Below are positions 1 to 5,951 of a stretch of DNA of 13,685 bases, piece after piece (the first letter of the stretch is position 1; every line of letters starts with the position of its first letter). A program made the translations under genes and the position numbers. The notes under the pieces were generated by a model. The model ran no database searches, was not told where the DNA came from, and was given only the letters and a program-made list of their open reading frames with translations. Source of the DNA: Actinomycetes bacterium (GTDB taxonomy: Bacteria > Actinomycetota > Actinomycetes > Streptosporangiales > Streptosporangiaceae); contig JAFACJ010000331.1 of the NCBI GenBank assembly GCA_023425615.1, positions 1 through 13,685 on the forward strand, in the 5' to 3' direction.

Positions 1-1076
1 TCGGTCCACTTGGTGTAGCCGTGCTCGGTCAGCCACTGGGTGCGCTTGGGGATCTCGGCATGCAGTGCGCGCAGAAGCTTGATGGCGCCGGCCTTGGTGG
101 TCTCCAGGCGGTGCAGGCCGGGCTTGAGCGGGCCCAGGGTCTGCTCTCCCTTGCTGGTGTCGATGGCGAAGACCGCGACGTCCTTGCGGGAGATGGTCTC
201 GCCCAGGTAGTTCCAGCAGCCGCCGATGGACTTGCCCGAGCCGGTGGTGCCCATGACCTGGGTGTGGTGGCCCAGGATCGGGTGCAGCACGGTCTGGCTG
301 TCTTGGTAGATGCCCAGGCGCAGCGGCAGGGCGATGGACCCGCCGGGGGCCGAGGGGCCCGGCCAGGGGACGGGGCGCTTCATGACGCGCGGGTCGGTGA
401 TGGTGAAGTGCGCGCGGGCGGCGTTGTCCTCATCGCCCGCCACCGAGACGCTGCCGGGCGGCAACTCCATCCCGGACTCGATGTACTCGGTGCGCTTGAT
501 GACGTCGCTGGCGGTCTTCTGGCCAGCGGGCAACTCCAGCGTCGCCTTGATCCGGTGGTCGGTGACCTCCTGGGTCTTGACCTTGGCGCCCTTGAGGCCG
601 AAGGCCTCCTTGCTGCGGTCGAACAGCGCCGCCAGCGCGTCCCCGCCGTGGGCCGGGCCGTCGCCGTGGTGGCCGGTGCGGATGACGACGCGGATGTTCC
701 AGCCCAAGGAGAGGGTGAGACCGCCGAAGAACCAGAAGAAGAACGTGCCGGTGGCGGTCACTCCGGTGAAGGTGGCGATGGTCAGCCACAGGCACGCGCA
801 CATCGTGGACAGGGTGGAGTGGATACGGCCGATGGGGCCGCGGGCGTGGGAGACCATCCAGGTCAGCGACGAGAGGATGACGGTCATGAGGGTGCCGGCC
901 ATCGTCGACCACACCACGACCGGCGGCTCGCCCCACAGGGCGTGGGACAGGGCAGAGAAGCCGAACAGGACGCACATCATCAGCCACGGCGGCACCAGCA
1001 CGGCCAGCTTGGTGAAGACGGAGACGATGAGCGGGGCCAGACCGGCCGATTGCACGATCTCTAGGGTTTTCTTCAC
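1..1076 (-). CDS. TraB/FtsK-SpoIIIE-type DNA translocase, N-terminal part (gene continues past position 1)
   Basis: The first 358 residues are visible; the C-terminus lies outside the window. The start is GTG at 1076, overlapping the stop of the upstream gene (GTGA) and preceded by GGAGAGG. The N-terminus is strongly hydrophobic, with about four membrane segments at roughly residues 12-43, 53-76, 91-107 and 109-126. A soluble linker follows, then a textbook Walker A motif GTTGSGKS at 276-283. The stretch VAVFAIDTSKGEQ at 300-312 fits the strand after it in FtsK-like motors. In actinomycete conjugative elements this family (TraB/TraSA) is the hexameric membrane pump that moves double-stranded DNA between hyphae. 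The gene is the last visible member of the leftward operon, as expected for a transfer module. Walker B and any C-terminal DNA-recognition winged helix cannot be checked. The FtsK-like assignment is secure; the role in conjugation is inferred from context. Confidence 0.92.
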   Translation of the reverse strand, partial: MKKTLEIVQSAGLAPLIVSVFTKLAVLVPPWLMMCVLFGFSALSHALWGEPPVVVWSTMAGTLMTVILSSLTWMVSHARGPIGRIHSTLSTMCACLWLTIATFTGVTATGTFFFWFFGGLTLSLGWNIRVVIRTGHHGDGPAHGGDALAALFDRSKEAFGLKGAKVKTQEVTDHRIKATLELPAGQKTASDVIKRTEYIESGMELPPGSVSVAGDEDNAARAHFTITDPRVMKRPVPWPGPSAPGGSIALPLRLGIYQDSQTVLHPILGHHTQVMGTTGSGKSIGGCWNYLGETISRKDVAVFAIDTSKGEQTLGPLKPGLHRLETTKAGAIKLLRALHAEIPKRTQWLTEHGYTKWT

Positions 1077-1462
1077 AGATCGACCTCTCCGGCGAAGGGG
1101 AAGGCTTTGCGGGCCTTGGCGGGCTTAGTGCCGGCGTCCTGGATGTCGAGGAACTCCCGGCGGTATTGGAGGGTGAAGCGCACGCTCTCGGCGCTCACCC
1201 CTCGGGCGAGTTCGGCGGCGCGGCGCAGGTGGCGGGTGCACCAGCGGGCGCGCAGGTAGACGTCCACCCCGATGAGCAGCGGGTGGCCCTTGAGCTTGCG
1301 GATCGCCTTGTTGGCCTGGGCGGCGGCCTCATCGAACTCGGCGGCCAGGTCGTGGCCGAGGCGCTGGGTGGCCTTGCCGTACTGGGCGATCTTCTTGCCG
1401 ACCGCTCCGTCGAACTCGACCTCGCCCATCGCGTTCAGACGCTCTTCAGCGCTTCCTGCCAT
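1073..1462 (-). CDS. Small soluble protein of unknown function, GHPLLxGxD paralog 1
   Basis: 129 aa, unrecognised family. The ATG start at 1462 follows a good Shine-Dalgarno (GGGGAGGTG). The protein looks mostly helical and charged, with no signal peptide or membrane segment. It aligns by eye over most of its length with the 105-aa product of the gene immediately upstream. Both have a VEF/IEF-x-G segment near the start, a run of Ala-rich helix, the motif GHPLLIGVD at residues 59-67 (GHPLLFGLD in the partner), then an Arg-rich helix. The stop codon overlaps the GTG of the translocase gene, so translation of the two is probably coupled. It may be a cytoplasmic partner of the transfer apparatus, but that rests on position alone. 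The extra C-terminal tail (about 20 residues, Lys/Ala-rich) is absent from the paralog. Confidence 0.85.
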   Translation of the reverse strand: MAGSAEERLNAMGEVEFDGAVGKKIAQYGKATQRLGHDLAAEFDEAAAQANKAIRKLKGHPLLIGVDVYLRARWCTRHLRRAAELARGVSAESVRFTLQYRREFLDIQDAGTKPAKARKAFPFAGEVDL

Positions 1463-1499
1463 CTGCGGTCACCTCCCCGGTGGTCGCGGTCAAAGGGAA

Positions 1500-1526
1500 G
1501 GCCCGCCACCGGGGTGGTGGCGGGCC
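1500..1526 (-). terminator. Perfect 11-bp hairpin between the two paralogous genes
   Basis: Arms 1500-1510 and 1516-1526 are exact inverse complements around a 5-nt loop. The hairpin lies just after the stop of the 105-aa gene and before the ribosome-binding site of the 129-aa gene. On the transcribed strand it is followed by a pyrimidine-rich stretch (CTTCCCTTT) and not by a clean U-tract, so it may attenuate transcription or mark an mRNA processing point more than end transcription fully. Confidence 0.55.
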
Positions 1527-1529
1527 GGG

Positions 1530-1847
1530 TCACTTGGTGGTGAAGTGCTTGTCGTAGGCGCGGTGGAACTTGGCGACCTCGCTGGCCATCCCGGCCGCCA
1601 GCTCCTGAGCCCGGCTCAGGCGTTTGGCCACGCGGCGGGCCTTGATGCGGGCGTCCAGGCCGAACAGCAGCGGATGGCCGCGAAGGGACTCCATCGCGGC
1701 GCGCGAGTCGCTGGCGGCCATCTCCAGCTCGAAGGCGAAGCGGCGGCCGATGCGCTCGCCCTGGTCGCTGTAGGCCTTGAACTTCTCGCCTAGCTTGCCC
1801 TTGAACTCGATCTTCGCCAGTTCGGTGATCTTGCGGTCCTTGGCCAT
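1530..1847 (-). CDS. Small soluble protein of unknown function, GHPLLxGxD paralog 2
   Basis: 105 aa, unrecognised family. The ATG at 1847 sits in a TGATG overlap with the stop of the upstream membrane-protein gene, which decides the start. Visible features are a basic N-terminus (MAKDRKITELAK), a central Ala/Glu-rich helical region, GHPLLFGLD at about residues 57-65 and an Arg/Lys-rich helix following it. No membrane segment or known catalytic motif is seen. It is clearly related to the next gene downstream (1073-1462), so the two look like a tandem duplication with subsequent divergence. They are separated by a hairpin, whereas most other genes here overlap. Function is unknown; membership in the transfer operon suggests an accessory role. 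Confidence 0.85.
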   Translation of the reverse strand: MAKDRKITELAKIEFKGKLGEKFKAYSDQGERIGRRFAFELEMAASDSRAAMESLRGHPLLFGLDARIKARRVAKRLSRAQELAAGMASEVAKFHRAYDKHFTTK

Positions 1848-2110
1848 CAGAAGTCGACTCCCTGCGGGTCGTCGTCCAGGACGTCGGCGTCGATGTAGCC
1901 GTGCCGTCCGGCCCGGTACTCATCGGCGATCACGTGCCCGAGTCGGGTGAGGATTGGGGCCAAGGGGCGGATGCCTACCAGGGCGGTGAGCAGGGCGTCC
2001 AGGCCGGTCAACAGCAGCACCAGGACGGCCAGCAGGCCCCGAAGGACCTCGGCGAGGGTGGGGCCGGAGCCCGGCTGGGAGCCGGGCTCACGGGTGGTGT
2101 CCATGACCAT
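1847..2110 (-). CDS. Small membrane protein, 87 aa, unknown function
   Basis: The open frame can be read further upstream to 2485, but that part lies inside the 299-aa gene and looks like an Arg/Pro-rich shadow. The likely start is ATG at 2110, in a TGATG overlap with the preceding stop codon (a second ATG at 2104 is possible). The product has a short hydrophilic N-terminus, one long hydrophobic stretch at about residues 23-53 that could be one or two membrane passes, and an acidic C-terminus ending in DDDPQGVDF. Its stop overlaps the start of the downstream 105-aa gene. It resembles the small Spd-type spread proteins of Streptomyces plasmids in size and hydrophobicity only; no sequence identity is claimed. 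Confidence 0.72.
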   Translation of the reverse strand: MVMDTTREPGSQPGSGPTLAEVLRGLLAVLVLLLTGLDALLTALVGIRPLAPILTRLGHVIADEYRAGRHGYIDADVLDDDPQGVDF

Positions 2111-3009
2111 CACCGGGCCGTCCTGCGGCGGCGGAAGGCCTTCTCGTGCAGGCCGAACCGGCAAACGACCGCGCAAGCGAGGCCGACCAGAAAGGCCAGC
2201 CACATCAGCGGGCCGTCCCCCTCGGTGAGGAAGATCAGGAGGGTGCCGATCACGGCGGACAGCAGCGTCCGCTCGCTGAGGCGGACCCGCCGCTCCTCGC
2301 GCTCGGCGGCCACCAAGTCCGGGTGGAGCGGCGCGCCGGGCGCCAGGTGCTCCTCGGCCAGAGCGAGTTCTTCCAGGACCTCCTGGTAAGCGCCGGGCTC
2401 GCCGTTGAAGCCGGGGAGCTGGGCCAGCTTCCGGTAGAGGGCCGCGCGCTGCGTGCGCTCCGGGGTCGCGGCGAGCTGCTCCCACAGGTCGACCTCGGCC
2501 AGGGAAGCGCCGTCGGTCAGAGCCCGCATGGCCGGACCGGCGAGCACCGGGCGTGTCTGCACCAGCTCACTGGGCGCCAACTCCTGGCGCACCTCGCCGT
2601 CCGGGCCCCGGCTGGCCAGGACGATGCGGGCGGGCTGACCGCCGATCTGCTCACCGCCGGCCACCGCGATGACGTAGTAGGGCTGACCGCCGCGCCAGAT
2701 GGTGGCGTCGGCCTTCAGCGCGGCCGCGGCCGTCCAGCATGCTTCGTGCAGGGCCCGCTCGGCGAGCGCGGCGTAGGTGAGGATCGTGACGGAGTCGCAG
2801 TACCAGCTGGCCGCCTGCGGCCCGTACAGGCGGGCGGCCATCGACTCCCGCCGCTCGTCCAGGCTGACCAGGCCGAACAGCAGGACGGCGCGTTCGGTCG
2901 GGTCGCTGGCCTTCAGGGCCCGGTGCCACAGGTTGCTGCGGCGCAGGGAGAGGGCGTCGAACTCGCGTTGGTCCATGTGCTTGATGAACAGGTTCGTCAG
3001 GCTGATCAT
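2110..3009 (-). CDS. Membrane-anchored protein with C-terminal two-helix hairpin, 299 aa, unknown function
   Basis: The ATG start at 3009 has an excellent Shine-Dalgarno (AAGGAGG), which lies partly in the loop of a small 5-bp hairpin (3012-3026), so initiation might be modulated. Residues 1 to about 245 form a soluble helical domain without a motif I recognise. Two hydrophobic segments follow at about 248-262 and 268-287, separated by a short GDGP turn, then a very basic tail (FRRRRTAR). This predicts a membrane hairpin with both ends in the cytoplasm. It sits between the Pycsar-effector-like gene (34-nt gap) and the 87-aa membrane protein (TGATG overlap), inside the leftward transfer operon. 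Function cannot be assigned from sequence. Confidence 0.85.
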   Translation of the reverse strand: MISLTNLFIKHMDQREFDALSLRRSNLWHRALKASDPTERAVLLFGLVSLDERRESMAARLYGPQAASWYCDSVTILTYAALAERALHEACWTAAAALKADATIWRGGQPYYVIAVAGGEQIGGQPARIVLASRGPDGEVRQELAPSELVQTRPVLAGPAMRALTDGASLAEVDLWEQLAATPERTQRAALYRKLAQLPGFNGEPGAYQEVLEELALAEEHLAPGAPLHPDLVAAEREERRVRLSERTLLSAVIGTLLIFLTEGDGPLMWLAFLVGLACAVVCRFGLHEKAFRRRRTAR

Positions 3010-3043
3010 GAGGCCTCCTTCAGGCCAGAGAGGGGGTCGGCGG

Positions 3044-3505
3044 TCACGTGATCGCGCTGGTCAGGACGGCAGCGGCCACCAGCACCAGCCCGGCGGCCAG
3101 GAGGACGACCGCCTGGCGCAGCGCGGTGTACTTGCGGTGGACGATCTGGGACAGGACGACCAGCTCGCGGGCGGCGTAGGTGTCCTCGCGGGTCCCGCTG
3201 ACCTCGCTCAGGACATCTCTGGTGGTCATGGCGGCCCAGCGGCAGAACCCGGTGGGGCCCAGATGCGGGCGCAGCACCCGCACCAGCAGCACGAGCGCAG
3301 CCCCGGACCAGCAGGCCGCGGCGGCCACCACCAGCGCCTGCACCGCGAGGTCCAGGCGCTGAACGGAGGTCTGCAAGAGGAAGGCGAGGCCGGCGCCCGC
3401 CAAGCCCGTCAGAACGCCGCACTTGGCGTCGATACGCGCCAGCTCGCCGCGCACGGCCGCCAGCTCGCCGGCCAGGATGCGGTCGTCCTTGGTCGGAGCA
3501 TTCAC
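3044..3505 (-). CDS. Three-helix membrane protein resembling the Pycsar effector domain (PycTM, DUF5706)
   Basis: 153 aa. The GTG start at 3505 overlaps the previous stop (GTGA) and is preceded by GAGGTGAG. Order of parts: a charged N-terminal helix with ARIDAKCGVLTG at 23-34 entering the first membrane segment (about 30-45), a second segment at 54-77 ending in RPHL, a cytoplasmic stretch with GFCRWA at 86-91, a long helix with LSQIVHRKYTALRQAV at 118-133, and a third membrane segment at about 131-149. This order and these motif positions match what I know of the PycTM/DUF5706 family, whose characterised members damage membranes when a cyclic pyrimidine nucleotide is made. No cyclase gene is visible nearby, and the gene is embedded in a transfer operon. 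A structural or spread role in conjugation is therefore as likely as defence. The family call is from memory of the pattern, not a search. Confidence 0.72.
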   Translation of the reverse strand: MNAPTKDDRILAGELAAVRGELARIDAKCGVLTGLAGAGLAFLLQTSVQRLDLAVQALVVAAAACWSGAALVLLVRVLRPHLGPTGFCRWAAMTTRDVLSEVSGTREDTYAARELVVLSQIVHRKYTALRQAVVLLAAGLVLVAAAVLTSAIT

Positions 3506-4473
3506 GCGAGCTCACCTCGCAGGGCATCGCGCACCGCGCGGGCGCTGTCCATGCCGCACCGCAGGGCTTCGCGGATCGCCCTGGCGGACGGTTCGGCGGG
3601 CAGATCGCCAGCGGCGATCAGACCCCGTGTCCTGGCGACTAGAGCGATGAGATCAGGGCCAGCGGAGGGGTTACTGTCTGCGGCCCCAGCGGGGGTGTTC
3701 TCCCTGTACGCAGGGCCAGTAAGGGGGTGGGTAACCCGGTGGTGGTCGAGGTCGCCGAACCCCTTGAGGATGATCGGCAGGGCCATGACGATGGCGACCG
3801 CGACGATGGGTCCCAGGGTGTGGAGGGCCAGCCGGGAGAAGACGAACTCCTGGGCGACCCAGGGGGTGTAGGGCCAGGCGTTCATGCCCAGGCTCAGAGC
3901 CAGGAAGAGCCATTCGATCCGGTCCAGGGTGCTGTTCTTGATCGGCTGGCCCTGGGTGGCGAGGTAGGCGCGGGCGCCGACGACGAACAGCAGCGCCAGG
4001 GAGACGAACGGCTCCACGCACCAGGCGAACCACCACCGGGGCGATCCGGGGACGGCGTCCTCAGCGGCGAATTCCTGCACACCGGCCGTCGACCAGCCCA
4101 GCGCGATGAACAGCGCCACCACAGCGACCGCGGTGAACAGCCGCCGCATGCGGTCGGCCCGCCAGGCGCGCATCATCGGGTCCTGGGCCAGCTGGTGCAG
4201 GCGGGCGGCCTCGGCGGCCTTCATCCGCCGCTTGCGGACCTTGGGGGTGTCGACCAGCAGCGGCGTGTCGTCGTCCTGGAGGGCGGCCAGCCGGTGGGCC
4301 TCGGCGACCTGGGCGCGCAGCGCGCGCACCCGGCGCGTCTCACCGTCGACCGGCTGCTCCACCGACTCGACGTCGGCGGCCGGGGCCTGGGCGGCGACGT
4401 ACTGCTCGATCCGCGCCAGGCCGCCCTGGATGTCTTCGGGGGGCGGGTCGGGCATCGGGATGGTCGTGTTCAT
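3502..4473 (-). CDS. Four-helix membrane protein, Spd/DUF2637-like topology, 323 aa
   Basis: The frame is open to 4563, but ATG at 4473 has a good Shine-Dalgarno (GGGAGAG) and the extension looks non-coding. Residues 1-110 are hydrophilic and basic toward the end (KVRKRRMKAAEAARLHQL). Four membrane segments follow at about 112-128, 153-170, 186-202 and 216-236. The soluble C-terminus has a repeated AIREAL/AVRDAL helical pattern in its last 30 residues. Such layouts (basic head, membrane bundle, small helical tail) occur in actinomycete plasmid spread and DUF2637-type proteins, which act at the membrane during intramycelial transfer. I do not claim a specific family. The stop overlaps the start of the Pycsar-effector-like gene, suggesting coupled production of the two membrane proteins. 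Confidence 0.82.
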   Translation of the reverse strand: MNTTIPMPDPPPEDIQGGLARIEQYVAAQAPAADVESVEQPVDGETRRVRALRAQVAEAHRLAALQDDDTPLLVDTPKVRKRRMKAAEAARLHQLAQDPMMRAWRADRMRRLFTAVAVVALFIALGWSTAGVQEFAAEDAVPGSPRWWFAWCVEPFVSLALLFVVGARAYLATQGQPIKNSTLDRIEWLFLALSLGMNAWPYTPWVAQEFVFSRLALHTLGPIVAVAIVMALPIILKGFGDLDHHRVTHPLTGPAYRENTPAGAADSNPSAGPDLIALVARTRGLIAAGDLPAEPSARAIREALRCGMDSARAVRDALRGELA

Positions 4474-4559
4474 CGGATCTCTCCCATCGGAGGACTTCGA
4501 GCTCGCTCGGCCATGGGGTCCTCGCACCGGCGAAGCCCATGGCGAGGAGCGCCACGAAC

Positions 4560-4603
4560 GCACCGCCCCGAGAGCGGCCAGAGGCGTCGTCCCGGGGCGG
4601 TGC
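4560..4603 (-). terminator. 11-bp hairpin between the micro-ORF chain and the four-helix membrane protein gene
   Basis: Arms 4560-4570 and 4593-4603 are exact inverse complements with a 22-nt loop. The hairpin lies directly after the last micro-ORF stop (4612). No U-tract follows on the leftward strand, so it is more likely an attenuator, mRNA-stability or processing element than a full terminator. The rest of the 4474-4611 gap shows no other feature. Confidence 0.45.
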
Positions 4604-4611
4604 GGAGGGGG

Positions 4612-4752
4612 TTACTTGCAGGTGGGGCAGGGGACCGGCTTCTTGGTGCGCGTCGTGCCGTTCAGCGGGTTGAAGGTGCGGATGACGCCGATCCGGCCGC
4701 TGCCGCCGCACTGCGTGCATGGAGGCTTGGGGGCGGGCTTGGGCTTGCTCAC
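4612..4752 (-). CDS. Micro-protein with two CxxC pairs (zinc ribbon-like), 46 aa
   Basis: GTG start at 4752 in a GTGA overlap with the previous micro-ORF and preceded by GGGGAGGCG. The product has a Lys/Pro-rich head, CTQCGGSG at 12-19 and CPTC at 42-45. This is the CxxCxGxG pattern of a DnaJ-type or rubredoxin-like zinc knuckle, with the two pairs about 26 residues apart. It is the last of four chained micro-ORFs. The four cysteines can plausibly bind one zinc ion; a nucleic-acid or protein-binding role is inferred. A longer reading of the same frame to 4887 overlaps the neighbouring gene and is rejected. Confidence 0.75.
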   Translation of the reverse strand: MSKPKPAPKPPCTQCGGSGRIGVIRTFNPLNGTTRTKKPVPCPTCK

Positions 4753-4901
4753 AGCGACGCCTCCCCAACGACGCGGGCCTCGTCGAGCCGCAACGCCCTG
4801 GTGGCGACCAGTCCGGGCGGGCAAAAACCGCTGCGATGGAAGGTGCCGCAGCGGGGGCAGACCCAGCGGACGCGCCCGGCGGCGCACAAGGAGCGGCTCA
4901 C
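4749..4901 (-). CDS. Micro-protein with a Cys cluster, 50 aa
   Basis: GTG start at 4901 overlapping the previous stop (GTGA); its own stop overlaps the next GTG in the same way. Translation gives cysteines at 6, 15, 18 and 27, with CPRCGTFHRSGFC at 15-27, which is a compact putative zinc site, followed by an acidic/aliphatic tail. It is too short for most ORF callers and appears in no standard long frame. The evidence is the double overlap, the ordered cysteines and its place between two similar micro-ORFs. Function unknown. Confidence 0.65.
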   Translation of the reverse strand: MSRSLCAAGRVRWVCPRCGTFHRSGFCPPGLVATRALRLDEARVVGEASL

Positions 4902-5032
4902 TGCGACACCGTCCAGGTGTGGCGCAGCGGGCAGCGGTAGTGGTCGTCCAGCCGCTGGACTTCGGCGGTGCTGACCCCGCTCTGGCCGGTCCAGACGCCG
5001 TCGCGGCCGCAGGTGGGGCAGGCGGGGGTCAC
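4898..5032 (-). CDS. Micro-protein with CxxC and C-x3-H zinc-type motif, 44 aa
   Basis: GTG start at 5032 overlapping the previous stop (GTGA). The product begins MTPACPTCGRDG, giving C5 and C8, and closes with C34 and H38 in HYRCPLRHTW. This CCCH arrangement fits a small treble-clef or zinc-ribbon fold. Its stop overlaps the next GTG. The frame stays open to 5203 but the upstream part is Arg/Pro-rich shadow sequence that overlaps the neighbouring micro-ORF. Function unknown. Confidence 0.7.
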   Translation of the reverse strand: MTPACPTCGRDGVWTGQSGVSTAEVQRLDDHYRCPLRHTWTVSQ

Positions 5033-5163
5033 TTGCGGCCGCCGCGCAGGTGGTCGAGGTTGCCCTTGGGGTCCCAGCAGGAGCCGGTCGGGGGCGGGTC
5101 GCCGGCGCTGCCGCCGTCGCGGGTGGGGTCGTTCTCGCTCTGGTTGTGCGCGAAGATGGACAC
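5029..5163 (-). CDS. Hydrophilic micro-protein, 44 aa, first of the chain
   Basis: GTG start at 5163, with GGGAGTG upstream at slightly long spacing. Translation begins MSIFAHNQSENDPTRDGG and ends DHLRGGRK. It is Gly/Asp/Pro-rich, polar and probably disordered, with a single Cys and no obvious fold. The stop overlaps the GTG of the next micro-ORF (GTGA), so it may serve to deliver ribosomes into the three zinc-type micro-ORFs as well as, or instead of, making a functional protein. Confidence 0.58.
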   Translation of the reverse strand: MSIFAHNQSENDPTRDGGSAGDPPPTGSCWDPKGNLDHLRGGRK

Positions 5164-5203
5164 GGATCATCACTCCCTGGTTGTGCAGGTGGTGGGTGGT
5201 CAA

Positions 5204-5241
5204 GGGCCCGGTGGGAGTGCTGCGAACACTCCTCTGGGCCC
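5204..5241 (-). other. Bipartite hairpin upstream of the micro-ORF chain
   Basis: GGGCCC arms (5204-5209 and 5236-5241) enclose a 3x3 internal loop and a second 6-bp stem (5214-5219 with 5227-5232) with a 7-nt loop. It lies in the 139-nt gap between the 189-aa gene and the first micro-ORF. A separate near-palindrome with 7-bp arms and one central base is at 5257-5271. There is no U-tract on the leftward strand. It may be an attenuator or mRNA processing structure; function unknown. Confidence 0.4.
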
Positions 5242-5302
5242 GTCTTGCTGTTCGGCCAGGACGTCGTCCTGCCGACGCCGCACAGAAGCGCGGCGGGTTT
5301 GG

Positions 5303-5872
5303 TCAGCCCAGCTCCTTGAGCACCGGCACCAGGCGCTCGTCCAGGAGGTCGGCCAGGCGCTTGACGGCGGCCTTGGCGTCGCGGACGGTCAGCTCGGCCG
5401 GGGCGTCGAGGGGGACGTGCAGCCGGGCGACGGGCAAGTGGAAGAGCAGGGTGGTGCTGGTGAGCATCGCCGGGCGGTAGACGAGGTCACTGTCGGCGGG
5501 CAGGTAGTAGCCGCTCTCCCAGCTGGTGCCGCGGTTCCACTCCTGGAATCCGCGCACCGAGCGCAGCGGCTCGGGGCGGGGCACCGCGAGCTGGACGCGG
5601 GTGATGAGCGCTTCGTCGTACTCGCTGCTGGTGCAGGTGATGGTCTGGATGCGCTCGGCGTTCCAGTCGATGTAGGCCGGCGACATGATGGGGCTGGTGC
5701 CGATCTCCCAGGCGAGCTGGGTGAAGGCCACCGGGTCGGTGGTGATGGCCTGCGGGGCGTCCCAGTCGGCGAACAGGTGGCGCCGGTCGCGCAGGTAGAA
5801 GCCGTAGCGGCTGGCCCCGTCGCTGGACGACTCGCGGTCGTGGGCGTCGTGGAAGACGAACACACTGCTCAT
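5303..5872 (-). CDS. Hypothetical protein, 189 aa
   Basis: The ATG at 5872 has a strong Shine-Dalgarno (AAAGGAG). The longer frame to 6004 would run through the terminator hairpin and is rejected. The product starts MSSVFVFHDAHDRE, is acidic and aromatic-rich in the first 130 residues, and ends in a charged helix (AKAAVKRLADLLDERLVPVLKEL). There is no signal peptide, membrane segment or catalytic motif that I recognise. It is a soluble cytoplasmic protein, the first gene after the intrinsic terminator at 5908-5930, and upstream of the micro-ORF chain. I see no promoter between terminator and start, so expression probably depends on read-through or on a promoter inside the preceding gene. Confidence 0.82.
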   Translation of the reverse strand: MSSVFVFHDAHDRESSSDGASRYGFYLRDRRHLFADWDAPQAITTDPVAFTQLAWEIGTSPIMSPAYIDWNAERIQTITCTSSEYDEALITRVQLAVPRPEPLRSVRGFQEWNRGTSWESGYYLPADSDLVYRPAMLTSTTLLFHLPVARLHVPLDAPAELTVRDAKAAVKRLADLLDERLVPVLKELG

Positions 5873-5907
5873 GGCAGGCTCCTTTGGGGTTGGAGGGCAT
5901 GAAGAAA

Positions 5908-5930
5908 CCCCGCCCGGAAACCGGGCGGGG
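5908..5930 (-). terminator. Intrinsic terminator, leftward
   Basis: Perfect 10-bp GC stem (5908-5917 with 5921-5930) with a 3-nt loop, followed on the leftward transcript by UUUCUUC. It lies in the gap after the 129-aa zinc-protein gene and only about 25 nt before the ribosome-binding site of the 189-aa gene. It is the most convincing terminator in the leftward operon and sits between its first gene and all the transfer genes. Confidence 0.78.
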
Positions 5931-5951
5931 CCAAGGAAGTGCGGGGGCCGA

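Noticed and set aside
21..1064. 347-aa frame on the plus strand
   Set aside because: Antisense to the clearly real FtsK/TraB gene; its Gly/Ala/Arg-rich translation has no fold-like features. The same holds for the overlapping frames at 310-1128 and 430-987.
1847..2485. 212-aa reading of the small membrane protein gene
   Set aside because: The first ~125 residues are an Arg/Gly/Pro-rich shadow of the 299-aa gene; the TGATG junction at 2110 gives a better start.
5200..5283. 27-codon minus-strand frame (GTG 5283) between the 189-aa gene and the micro-ORF chain
   Set aside because: No ribosome-binding site, no stop/start overlap with a neighbour and no motif; it also spans the bipartite hairpin.
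4106..5902. 598-aa and 415-aa plus-strand frames (4106-5902, 3727-4974)
   Set aside because: High-GC shadows crossing several leftward genes, hairpins and gaps; low-complexity Arg/Gly/Ala translation and no ribosome-binding site logic.
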